Part shown: piece by piece, positions 1 through 5,781 of the stretch | Layout of the letters: every line of letters starts with the position of its first letter | Position numbering within the stretch: the stretch's first letter is position 1 | Source of the DNA: Actinomycetota bacterium | Lineage (GTDB): Bacteria; Actinomycetota; Aquicultoria; Subteraquimicrobiales; UBA9087 | Direction of reading: 5' to 3' | DNA: 8,022 nt | Assembly (NCBI GenBank): GCA_003491635.1 | Contig: DNCG01000101.1 | Span: forward strand, 1-8,022 | Notes under the pieces: generated by a model | Database searches by the model: none | Told to the model about the DNA's origin: nothing | The model's input: only the letters and a program-made list of their open reading frames with translations | Position numbers and translations under genes: made by a program

Positions 1-111
1 ATGAGAAGTTATCCTTTGGGCGGCCAATACCTGGAGATAGCCGAGGTTCAGGGCCAGAGCTGTGAGAGCGACGATGAACATTGTTGTCAGGCGGCGAATG
101 CGTTTATTCAC
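1..111 (-). CDS. pbpA: Class B penicillin-binding protein, PbpA-like (N-terminus only, cut by window edge)
   Basis: Only the first 37 codons are visible. They read as a GTG start, a short basic segment (NKRIRRL) and a hydrophobic stretch ending in LNLGYLQVLAAQ. A short basic tail, one membrane anchor and a Y-L-Q-V motif is the usual N-terminus of actinobacterial PbpA, the transpeptidase partner of the SEDS glycosyltransferase encoded just upstream. The GTG (111-109) overlaps the rodA stop codon in a GTGA arrangement, which indicates translational coupling. A strong GGGGAGGAG ribosome binding site lies a few bases upstream. An ATG at 113-111 cannot be the start because its next codon is TGA. 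The transpeptidase domain is outside the window, so the name rests on the N-terminus and on gene order. Any other single-pass wall enzyme is possible but less likely. Confidence 0.75.
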   Translation of the reverse strand, partial: MNKRIRRLTTMFIVALTALALNLGYLQVLAAQRITSH

Positions 112-1379
112 ATTCTCCTCCCCTGAGCTGTCTTTTGGGAGATTACCAGGAGTAAACCGAGGAGAATGAAGTTGGACAGAATGGAACTCCCACCGTAGCT
201 CATCAAGGGGAGGGTAATGCCCGTCAACGGGATGAGCTTTGTTGCCCCTCCGATGATTATCAGAGCTTGCAGAAGGAATGTCGAGGTGAGCCCGATGGCC
301 AGGAGTTTGCCGAACTCGTCTTTCGTCTCAAGGGCCAACCTGAAACCACGATGGGCGAAGAGGAGGTAGGCAGCCAGCACTCCCAAGCCACCCGCCAGTC
401 CCAACTCCTCCGCCAGCGCGGAGAAGATGAAATCGGTGTGGACGGCGGGGATGTAATGGGGATACCCCAACCCCAGGCCGGTGCCGAAAAGACCCCCGTT
501 GGCGATGGCGAAAAGCGATTGAACGATCTGATAGCCGCTTTTTGCGACGTCTTGCCAGGGGTTCAGCCAGATATCGATTCGCGTCTGAACGTGACCGAAG
601 ACCAGATAGCAGGCGACTGCCCCCGCCAAGAATAGACAACAGCCGACGATGGAGTACATCTCCCTCCCCGTGGCCACATAGAGCATGGCCAGGAAAATTC
701 CGAAGAAGAGGAGGGAAGAACCCAGATCCTTTTCGAGGATCAAAATGACTAGCGATATCACCCACATGGTCAACAAAGGGCCGAAGTGTTTTAAATCGGG
801 CACCGGAATCCGGAGGAGGCGTTTTTCGGCAAGGGAGAGAAGCCTCCCCTTGTCTTTCAGGTAAGCGGCGAGAAAGATGACCAGGAGGATTTTGCCCACC
901 TCGGCGGGCTGAAATGAGAGCTGCCCCGCTCTGAGCCAGAGCTTGGCTCCGCGTATCTCCTCTCCGAAAAGAGCGGGGGATAGCAACAATGTTATACCCA
1001 GGAGGGCGCAGAGGTACTTGTAGTTTTCCAACTCCGAGTAGTCCTTGAGGAAGAGGAAAATTCCCAGCACTCCCAGAGCCCCCAGGGTTATCCAGAGAGA
1101 TTGGCGGCTCACTAGCTCCGGCCGCAAGCGGTAGAGCATCATCGTCCCCAGGCTTGTCAGGAAGGCGGCGAGGGGAAGGAGAAGTGGATCGGCCTCCGTG
1201 GCCAACCGTCTCTCAAGGAGGTGGAGAGCGAAGAAGGGCAGGAACATTAGGGCGACCAGCCGAATGGGTTCAGTCGATAGGCTAGGGGCACGGGACAGTT
1301 GCACCGAGATAAATCCGATGAGGGCAATGACGAGGACTAGAAACAGCAACCCCATCTCTCGATTTCTTTTCCCGATCAA
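108..1379 (-). CDS. rodA: SEDS-family peptidoglycan glycosyltransferase RodA/FtsW
   Basis: This is a 423-residue polytopic membrane protein of the SEDS family, which polymerises lipid II into glycan strands together with a class B PBP. Visible family signatures are R-G-A-K-L-W-L around residues 143-149, FQPAEVGK (156-163), EKDLGSS (216-222), the GGLFGTGLGLG loop (295-305), VHTDFIFSALAEELG (313-327) and PLMSYGGSS (391-399). D316 in the HTDF motif matches the essential Asp of RodA. About ten hydrophobic segments are present and the length is normal. The start is TTG at 1379, chosen because an AGGGGG ribosome binding site sits 7 bases upstream. The next candidate, the ATG at residue 9 (1355), has only a weak GAGAG adjacent. 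The gene lies 13 bases after pstP and overlaps pbpA by 4 bases. The pairing with pbpA favours RodA over FtsW, but sequence alone does not settle which. Confidence 0.93.
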   Translation of the reverse strand: MIGKRNREMGLLFLVLVIALIGFISVQLSRAPSLSTEPIRLVALMFLPFFALHLLERRLATEADPLLLPLAAFLTSLGTMMLYRLRPELVSRQSLWITLGALGVLGIFLFLKDYSELENYKYLCALLGITLLLSPALFGEEIRGAKLWLRAGQLSFQPAEVGKILLVIFLAAYLKDKGRLLSLAEKRLLRIPVPDLKHFGPLLTMWVISLVILILEKDLGSSLLFFGIFLAMLYVATGREMYSIVGCCLFLAGAVACYLVFGHVQTRIDIWLNPWQDVAKSGYQIVQSLFAIANGGLFGTGLGLGYPHYIPAVHTDFIFSALAEELGLAGGLGVLAAYLLFAHRGFRLALETKDEFGKLLAIGLTSTFLLQALIIIGGATKLIPLTGITLPLMSYGGSSILSNFILLGLLLVISQKTAQGRRM

Positions 1380-1392
1380 ATCCCTTCCCCCT

Positions 1393-2472
1393 TCATCGTT
1401 GCTCCCGATCGAGGAGGGGAATATCGTCGATGATCCTCTCCGCTTTCTCCCTGTCCCCGGCGACTACTCCCTTCTCTAGCCTTTCTCGATAGTAAGGGGG
1501 CAGGTCTTCTCGGGCGATGTCCGTTTCTCTCTCCAGGGCCCCGAGCTTGATGTGGAAGATCGTACCGGGTAAACCCCTGTAGAGGGCCACCCTATCTTCG
1601 TGAAACCCCAGATAGTAGGTTCGATCGAGGTAGGAGGAGAAGGCCAGCAGGAAGGCGATTCCCACCAAGGCTACCAAAACCAGCGCCAGCAAGCCCCTTT
1701 TGACGGGACTCCATTTCATTGTTTTTCCGGACCCCCTTTTTACAGCGAGCTCGCTCTTCCTGGCGGAGCCGGCTTCGATCAGGATCACGGTGATGTTGTC
1801 GACCCCGCCCCTCTCATTTGCCGCTTTAACGAGCTCATCACAGATGGTCTGGGGGTGCTTATCGTTCCCGAGAAGCCCTTCGATTTCGCCCTCGTCGAGC
1901 ATGGCCGTCAGGCCATCGGTGCACAGGAGGATCTTATCGGTGGGGACTATCTCGATGGAGAGAAAATCCGCCTTGACGCTGGGTTCGGTTCCCAGGGCTC
2001 GAGTCAGGACATTTCGTTGAGGGTGGAGTTGGGCCTCCCTTTCTTCTAGCTCACCCTCTCTAACCATCTTGGTCACCAGGGTGTGATCCTCGGTCAGCCT
2101 GGTCAGTTTGCCTTTTCTGAGGAGGTAAGCCCGGCTGTCCCCGATGTGACCGATATACACCTCTTTTTTTGCGAAGAGGGCGACCGTGAGGGTGGTGCCC
2201 ATTCCGACCTGCTCTGGTCCCTGAAGGGCCTTTTGGAGGACTACCTCGTTTGCCTTTTGAACGGCCCCCATCAGGAGTACCCGTGGATTGGCGTCTCCGG
2301 GAAGCTTCTTCAAGTGTTTCGAGAGCACACTCAGAGCGCTGGCGCTGGCAATCTCTCCGGCCAGGTGTCCGCCCATGCCATCGGCCACGGCGAAGATTTT
2401 TCCCTTGGCCAGATAACCGTCCTCGTTCGACTTTCTGACTCTTCCGATGTCTGTTCTTGCACCATGTCTCAT
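1393..2472 (-). CDS. pstP: PP2C-type Ser/Thr protein phosphatase PstP, membrane-anchored
   Basis: This 359-residue protein is the phosphatase that reverses Ser/Thr kinase signalling in actinobacteria. The N-terminal PP2C (PPM) domain spans about residues 3-233, with TDIGRVRKSNED (7-18), VADGMGGH (29-36), GMGTT (90-94), HIGDSRAYLL (109-118), RALGTE (158-163), CTDGLT (184-189) and GGVDNIT (222-228). D31, D186 and D225 are the expected metal ligands. A basic linker leads to one membrane helix (about 260-279). An outside tail of about 80 residues follows, with YYLGF, RVALYRGLPGT and a helical EDLPPYYRERL segment, resembling the tail of mycobacterial PstP. The ATG start has GGAG 6 bases upstream. 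A poly-A stretch (KK, residues 102-103) encodes AKKEV. The gene lies 25 bases after fhaB and 13 bases before rodA, and is probably co-transcribed with the kinase it opposes. Confidence 0.95.
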   Translation of the reverse strand: MRHGARTDIGRVRKSNEDGYLAKGKIFAVADGMGGHLAGEIASASALSVLSKHLKKLPGDANPRVLLMGAVQKANEVVLQKALQGPEQVGMGTTLTVALFAKKEVYIGHIGDSRAYLLRKGKLTRLTEDHTLVTKMVREGELEEREAQLHPQRNVLTRALGTEPSVKADFLSIEIVPTDKILLCTDGLTAMLDEGEIEGLLGNDKHPQTICDELVKAANERGGVDNITVILIEAGSARKSELAVKRGSGKTMKWSPVKRGLLALVLVALVGIAFLLAFSSYLDRTYYLGFHEDRVALYRGLPGTIFHIKLGALERETDIAREDLPPYYRERLEKGVVAGDREKAERIIDDIPLLDREQR

Positions 2473-2497
2473 CGCTTACTCCATGAAGAACTTATAT

Positions 2498-2929
2498 TCA
2501 CGTTCTGAATTGGAAGATGGTGCGGCCAATTTTAATCCTATCCCCCGAGTTGAGCCTGGCGGGTCCCTTTATCCTCTCTCCCTTCAGAAAAGTCCCATTG
2601 GTGCTCCCGAGGTCCTCTAAGAAATATTCTTCCTCCTGCTTAAAGAGGCGAGCGTGTTTCTGGGAGACGGAGTCGTCTGAGAGCACGATTTGATTTTCGG
2701 GGAATCTTCCCAGGGTAGTTTCGTTCAATAGGACAAAGACCTTCCCCGCTGGTTCCTGGGGACCCTCAATTAAAATCAGTCTGGCAGCACCCTTGGTTCG
2801 CTTTTGCCCATGGCCCTCGATCGAGATCAGGCCGATGTCCCTGTGGACCAAGCGCACCACTAGAAGCAAGAAAAAATAGAGGAGGGCCAAAAAGGTGAAT
2901 TTGAGGACGAGTAGAACTAGGTTGAACAC
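2498..2929 (-). CDS. fhaB: FHA domain protein FhaB (FipA-like), single N-terminal membrane anchor
   Basis: This 143-residue protein has one N-terminal hydrophobic helix (about residues 3-26), a basic linker and a C-terminal FHA domain (about 50-142). The phosphothreonine-binding signatures are all present: LGR (73-75), DDSVSQKHARL (85-95) with S89 and H92, and EDLGSTNGTFLKG (105-117). The size, the anchor and the motif order match mycobacterial FhaB/FipA, which binds kinase-phosphorylated cell-wall and division proteins. The start is GTG at 2929, with AGGAG 6 bases upstream. The gene begins inside the last codons of fhaA (13-base overlap), so the two FHA proteins are probably made together. 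Its partner proteins cannot be read from the sequence. Confidence 0.9.
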   Translation of the reverse strand: MFNLVLLVLKFTFLALLYFFLLLVVRLVHRDIGLISIEGHGQKRTKGAARLILIEGPQEPAGKVFVLLNETTLGRFPENQIVLSDDSVSQKHARLFKQEEEYFLEDLGSTNGTFLKGERIKGPARLNSGDRIKIGRTIFQFRT

Positions 2930-3648
2930 CTGTCTCTCCTGAACTCCAAATTGGTGGTCCCCAACCCTAAGGTGTCACCGTTCTTCAGGGACTTCTCCTC
3001 GACCCTCTTGCCGTTGACGAAGGTTCCATTGGTGCTTCCCATGTCCCTCACGATAAAGTCGCTCCCCATCCGGACGATCAAAGCGTGCCTTCGAGAGACT
3101 TTGAAATCGGGGAGCACGATGTCGTTGCTTTCAGATCTTCCGATGGATGTAACCTCCTTGGTGAGAGCGAAAGTGCTCTCGTCCCTTTCTCCCTTGATGA
3201 TCAGTGACGCTTCGGGTGGGGCGAACCACTCTTCTTCTGTCACCTCGATTACCCGGGTCCCCTCGGCGGTGCTCGCTTCTTTGGCCAGGAGCCTACCTTC
3301 CACCGATATCTTTCCCAAGGGGAGGTCTTCTTGGGCGACGATCTCGACCCGGGGGCGATCGAGGAGCGTATACTTCTTTTCCTTTGCGCGGGCTATCAGG
3401 AAGTTCTCGAGTTCCTGGATTAGAGCCACCTCGAATGGTGCCAGGTTTTCCTCATCCTTCTCGCTCACATAAAGGGTGTACTCGTTTGGGGCATAAACCC
3501 TGGCTACGCTGATGGTTTTGCCGGCGTCCATCTCGCGGGCGAGCTTCTTGGCGAGTTCGATGGGTTGAACGCCCGATCTAAAACCTTTGGCGAAGATATC
3601 CTCGAAGAGCGATTCCAACCTGCGTTCAAGATTCCGGAGCAGACTCAT
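2917..3648 (-). CDS. fhaA: FhaA-like protein: DUF3662 domain plus FHA domain
   Basis: This 243-residue soluble protein has two domains. Residues 1-120 match the DUF3662/FhaA N-terminal domain, opening with an L-R-N-L-E-R-R-L-E-S-L-F-E segment and then QPIELAKKLAREMD (28-41) and VYAPNEYTLYVS (51-62). Residues about 147-237 form an FHA domain with SIGRSESNDIVL (168-179), SRRHA (185-189) and DMGSTNGTFVNG (202-213), so the phosphothreonine-contacting positions are intact. In mycobacteria FhaA is larger, with a long low-complexity linker, and it binds phosphorylated MviN to restrain peptidoglycan precursor export. Here the linker is only about 25 residues. The ATG overlaps the kinase stop codon (ATGA), so translation is coupled to the kinase. 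The last codons overlap fhaB. The protein is most likely a reader of the adjacent kinase; its targets are unknown. Confidence 0.93.
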   Translation of the reverse strand: MSLLRNLERRLESLFEDIFAKGFRSGVQPIELAKKLAREMDAGKTISVARVYAPNEYTLYVSEKDEENLAPFEVALIQELENFLIARAKEKKYTLLDRPRVEIVAQEDLPLGKISVEGRLLAKEASTAEGTRVIEVTEEEWFAPPEASLIIKGERDESTFALTKEVTSIGRSESNDIVLPDFKVSRRHALIVRMGSDFIVRDMGSTNGTFVNGKRVEEKSLKNGDTLGLGTTNLEFRRDRCST

Positions 3649-5432
3649 GCCTGTTCTTCCTCCCCTCCCAACTCGGAGTGCGATCGCAACCTTCTCCTCT
3701 CTTTCAGGTATCGGTACGGCACGATTAAGAGCAAAGCCAGGACTATTATAAGGGAAAGGGAGAGCCCTTGCATTATCTCGTCAAGGGGCACGGGGCTCAT
3801 GCCCAGAGGAGAAGGAAGCCAACTGTAGCCGAAGACTAGAAGGGCAAAACCAGCTAGAATGCCCAATGTGTCCAGGGAGAGATATCGTCTCCTGGCCAGA
3901 GTCGCCACGACCATACCCACGATGATCCAGAGGGCTATCTGGAGAAGGAGATGGGGTTGTTCAGCGAAGATCCGAAAGAAATCCAGGATGCTGGCGAAGC
4001 CGTTCTGCGGGAGAGCGGTGACGGGATGACCACTGGCGAGACCGAAGAATCTCACCCCCGTAGGAGCGGGACTAATAATATCGTAGAGTTCCAAACTTAA
4101 GCAACCCAAGCCCGCCAGGGCTCCCGCGGAGACGGGTGGGAAAATTACTCCCATGAGCACGGGAAAGGCCAGCCCCAACTTCAGATCGGCCATGAGAGGG
4201 GCGACCAAGGGGACCAATGAGACCAGGGGCTGTTGTCGAACAAAAGTCACCCAATAGATGCACAGGAAGAGAGAGAGAAGGATGCCCAGTGGAGGGTGAT
4301 TGGCCAGGACGGGTGGGACCACGGATAACATGAATAGGGTCACCCCTACCAGTGGTGCCAGCAGAACCGTCAGGAAGAGGATCGCCGGAATTACTGGAGA
4401 CAGACTTGGTGGGTACCAGGGAAGGTTCTTGAAGACCAACCAACTGATCAAACTAACCAGAAGAGAGCAGGGCACCCGCTTTAAGGCCTCCTCGTGTTCT
4501 TCGCCGAAGCTCCAGAGCCTTTCCTTGAATTCCTCAAATCCACTGGGGGGGATTTCTATCTCCTCTACTCTTTTCATTTCCCCGGAACGGGCGAGGGGTT
4601 TAAGAAGCTTCTGGGGAGAAACCCTCGGCCCAAGGCAGCGTTCCAGCTTGTACCGCATTTCGGTGGCGGTATCGAATCTGTCATCGGGGTATTTCTCGAT
4701 GGCTTTTAGAACCACGGTATCCAGCCGTCGGGAAACTTTTTTATTGAGTTCGCTGGGGGGAGGGGGATCGAAGTTGAGTATCTTGAAAATGGTTGCCCCC
4801 GCCGTTTGGGCCTCGAAGGGTGATTCCCCGGTGAGCACCTGATAGAGGACGACTCCTAAGGAAAAGATGTCCGTTCGCTCATCGACGAGTTTACCTTCGG
4901 CTTGCTCGGGAGACATGTAAGTCAGCGTTCCCAAGATGTCCCCCTCTCGGGTGGGGGGGGAGGTTTTTAGGCGAGAGATGCCGAAGTCCATCACCTTTAT
5001 CCTTCCATCGGGGAGGAGCATGAGATTTTCGGGCTTTATGTCGCGGTGGATGACGTTGTTTAAGTGGGCGCACTCCAGAGCCTGGCAGATTTGGATGGCC
5101 ACCGCGATGCTTTGCTCGGGCGTGAGTTGCCCTCCATCGAGGATATCAGCTAGAACGACACCGTTCAGGTGCTCCATGATGAGGTAGTAGTAATCCTCGG
5201 TTTCTTCGAATTCATAGAGGGTGACGATGTTTGGATGATTGAGGAGGGCGACGGTTCTGGCCTCTCGCAGAGCTCGGGGAGCGGTCTTTGAGCTTGCCGG
5301 TATCTGCTTTATGGCGACGACCCGTTCCATTCGGGCGTCAAAGGCCTTGTAGACTCGGGCAAAGCCGCCTCTGCCTAGCTCATCAAGGATTTGATAGCGG
5401 TCCAGGAGCACCTCTTCGCTCATTTGCTCCAT
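3645..5432 (-). CDS. Ser/Thr protein kinase (PknB-type catalytic domain) with polytopic membrane C-terminus
   Basis: The 595-residue protein starts with a complete Hanks-type kinase domain (about 13-270). It has the glycine-rich loop GRGGFARV (20-27), the ATP lysine in VAIK (K42), the catalytic HRDIKPEN (129-136), DFG (149-151), an activation loop with T157, T161, T169 and T171, YMSPEQA (172-178) and DIFSLGVVLYQVLTG (188-202). All catalytic residues are present. After a charged juxtamembrane stretch (about 280-320), residues 322-575 hold roughly eight hydrophobic segments. There is no PASTA sensor of the kind PknB carries. I do not recognise the membrane domain. The ATG start has GGAG 10 bases upstream and an AAGGG nearer to it. 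The gene heads the operon and overlaps fhaA by ATGA, so its likely readers (FhaA, FhaB) and its phosphatase (PstP) follow directly. A run of eight C residues lies in the activation-loop codons (4953-4960). Confidence 0.95.
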   Translation of the reverse strand: MEQMSEEVLLDRYQILDELGRGGFARVYKAFDARMERVVAIKQIPASSKTAPRALREARTVALLNHPNIVTLYEFEETEDYYYLIMEHLNGVVLADILDGGQLTPEQSIAVAIQICQALECAHLNNVIHRDIKPENLMLLPDGRIKVMDFGISRLKTSPPTREGDILGTLTYMSPEQAEGKLVDERTDIFSLGVVLYQVLTGESPFEAQTAGATIFKILNFDPPPPSELNKKVSRRLDTVVLKAIEKYPDDRFDTATEMRYKLERCLGPRVSPQKLLKPLARSGEMKRVEEIEIPPSGFEEFKERLWSFGEEHEEALKRVPCSLLVSLISWLVFKNLPWYPPSLSPVIPAILFLTVLLAPLVGVTLFMLSVVPPVLANHPPLGILLSLFLCIYWVTFVRQQPLVSLVPLVAPLMADLKLGLAFPVLMGVIFPPVSAGALAGLGCLSLELYDIISPAPTGVRFFGLASGHPVTALPQNGFASILDFFRIFAEQPHLLLQIALWIIVGMVVATLARRRYLSLDTLGILAGFALLVFGYSWLPSPLGMSPVPLDEIMQGLSLSLIIVLALLLIVPYRYLKERRRLRSHSELGGEEEQA

Positions 5433-5485
5433 TTTACCCTTTCTCCTTTCATTATTCTACCGATCGCAAAATTTGGCGGGGAAAG

Positions 5486-5494
5486 TGGTATAAT
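5486..5494 (+). promoter_or_regulatory. Extended -10 promoter for the tRNA-Leu cluster
   Basis: TGGTATAAT is a perfect TATAAT -10 box (5489-5494) with the TG of an extended -10 element (5486-5487). No good -35 box lies 16-18 bases upstream; the TTGGCG at 5473 is too close. The predicted start of transcription, around 5501, is about 20 bases before the first tRNA-Leu fragment at 5521, which is a normal leader length for a bacterial tRNA gene. The promoter is therefore best explained as the original promoter of that outer tRNA, and it should now also transcribe the complete tRNA at 5590. It lies in the 88-base gap beside the divergently read kinase operon, for which I could not find a convincing promoter. 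Confidence 0.7.
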
Positions 5495-5520
5495 AACTGG
5501 TGCGTGGTGATTCCGCGTCC

Positions 5521-5544
5521 GGGCGAGTGGCGGAACTGGCAGAC
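5521..5544 (+). pseudogene. Detached 5' part of a tRNA-Leu gene (acceptor strand and D-arm start)
   Basis: The bases read GGGCGAG-TG-GCG and then a D-loop GAACTGGCAGA, which is the 5' acceptor strand, positions 8-9, D-stem and D-loop of a class II tRNA-Leu. The sequence then leaves the tRNA pattern (CTGCCC and onward) before the anticodon arm, and no matching anticodon or T arm follows before the next tRNA starts at 5590. The missing remainder appears at 5718-5781, whose acceptor strand CTCGCCC pairs with GGGCGAG at 7 of 7 positions. I read this piece as half of a tRNA gene interrupted by about 174 bases. A truncated duplicate is the alternative. Confidence 0.75.
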
Positions 5545-5577
5545 CTGCCCGCCGGCTTTGATAGTGAAGGCTTTTGA

Positions 5578-5589
5578 TACAAGCTTGTA
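5578..5589. repeat. 12-base palindrome abutting the tRNA 5' end
   Basis: TACAAGCTTGTA is a perfect 12-base palindrome whose last base touches the first base of the complete tRNA-Leu. Just before it are two near-identical direct copies, GGCTTTGATA (5554-5563) and GGCTTTTGATA (5569-5579), 15 bases apart. These belong to the stretch separating the 5' tRNA piece from the complete tRNA and have no tRNA character. They could be debris from the event that split the outer tRNA, or chance. Confidence 0.5.
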
Positions 5590-5673
5590 GCCGGGATGGT
5601 GAAATTGGCAGACACGCTAGGTTCAGGGTCTAGTGCTCGCAAGAGCTTGCGGGTTCAAATCCCGCTCCCGGCA
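5590..5673 (+). tRNA. tRNA-Leu, anticodon CAG
   Basis: This is a complete 84-nucleotide class II tRNA. The acceptor stem GCCGGGA/TCCCGGC is perfect, with A73 as discriminator, as expected for leucine. The D-arm contains AAATTGGCAGA. The anticodon stem CTAGG/TCTAG (5617-5621 and 5629-5633, one G-T pair) carries the loop TTCAGGG with anticodon CAG at 5624-5626, which reads CUG codons. The long variable arm is GCTC-GCAA-GAGC, and the T-arm GCGGG-TTCAAAT-CCCGC is perfect. No CCA is encoded (CTC follows), so the 3' end needs CCA-adding enzyme. It lies between the two halves of another tRNA-Leu and shares their promoter. Confidence 0.96.
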
Positions 5674-5717
5674 CTCTAGCGTTCAGTGCTGGAAAGAACA
5701 GGCGAAGGCAGGCGCGG

Positions 5718-5781
5718 CGCGCTGGGTTCAGGGTCCAGTGCTCGCAAGAGCTTGCCGGTTCAAATCCCGCCTCGCCCACCA
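5718..5781 (+). pseudogene. 3' part of a second tRNA-Leu(CAG) with encoded CCA
   Basis: The piece begins at the 3' strand of a D-stem (CGC-G). It continues with anticodon stem CTGGG/TCCAG around the loop TTCAGGG (anticodon CAG, 5729-5731), the variable arm GCTC-GCAA-GAGC, a T-arm GCCGG-TTCAAAT-CCCGC with one C-C mismatch (5756/5768), and acceptor strand CTCGCCC followed by ACCA. Over the 57 bases from the anticodon stem to the discriminator it is about 86% identical to the complete neighbour, with a paired change in the anticodon stem (A-T to G-C). The acceptor strand does not fit the local upstream sequence well: AGGCGAA at 5700-5706 pairs at 5 of 7 positions, with almost no D-arm. It fits the detached 5' piece at 5521 perfectly. 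It is probably non-functional as it stands. Confidence 0.75.

Noticed and set aside
328..765. Second minus-strand frame inside rodA
   Set aside because: Arginine- and histidine-rich translation typical of an out-of-frame reading. The rodA frame carries all the SEDS motifs.
2164..2170. Seven-T run (A7 on the pstP coding strand) as a programmed frameshift site
   Set aside because: The PP2C domain continues in the same frame through all its motifs on both sides, and a shift would only truncate it.
2951..3472. Plus-strand open frame of 173 codons opposite fhaA
   Set aside because: Serine- and leucine-rich translation without motifs, and fully overlapped by the clear DUF3662-FHA gene on the other strand.
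4300..4842. Long plus-strand open frame opposite the kinase
   Set aside because: It is antisense to a well-supported kinase gene, its translation shows no recognisable domain, and it is explained as a shadow of the kinase codons.
5454..5459. TAGAAT on the minus strand as the -10 box of the kinase operon
   Set aside because: No recognisable -35 box lies at 17-19 bases, and the predicted RNA start would fall within the ribosome binding site. I left the operon promoter unassigned.
5521..5781. Group I intron in tRNA-Leu
   Set aside because: Known bacterial tRNA-Leu group I introns interrupt the anticodon loop, usually of the UAA tRNA. Here the break is in the D-arm, the insert is only about 174 bases, and it holds a whole tRNA rather than an intron core.
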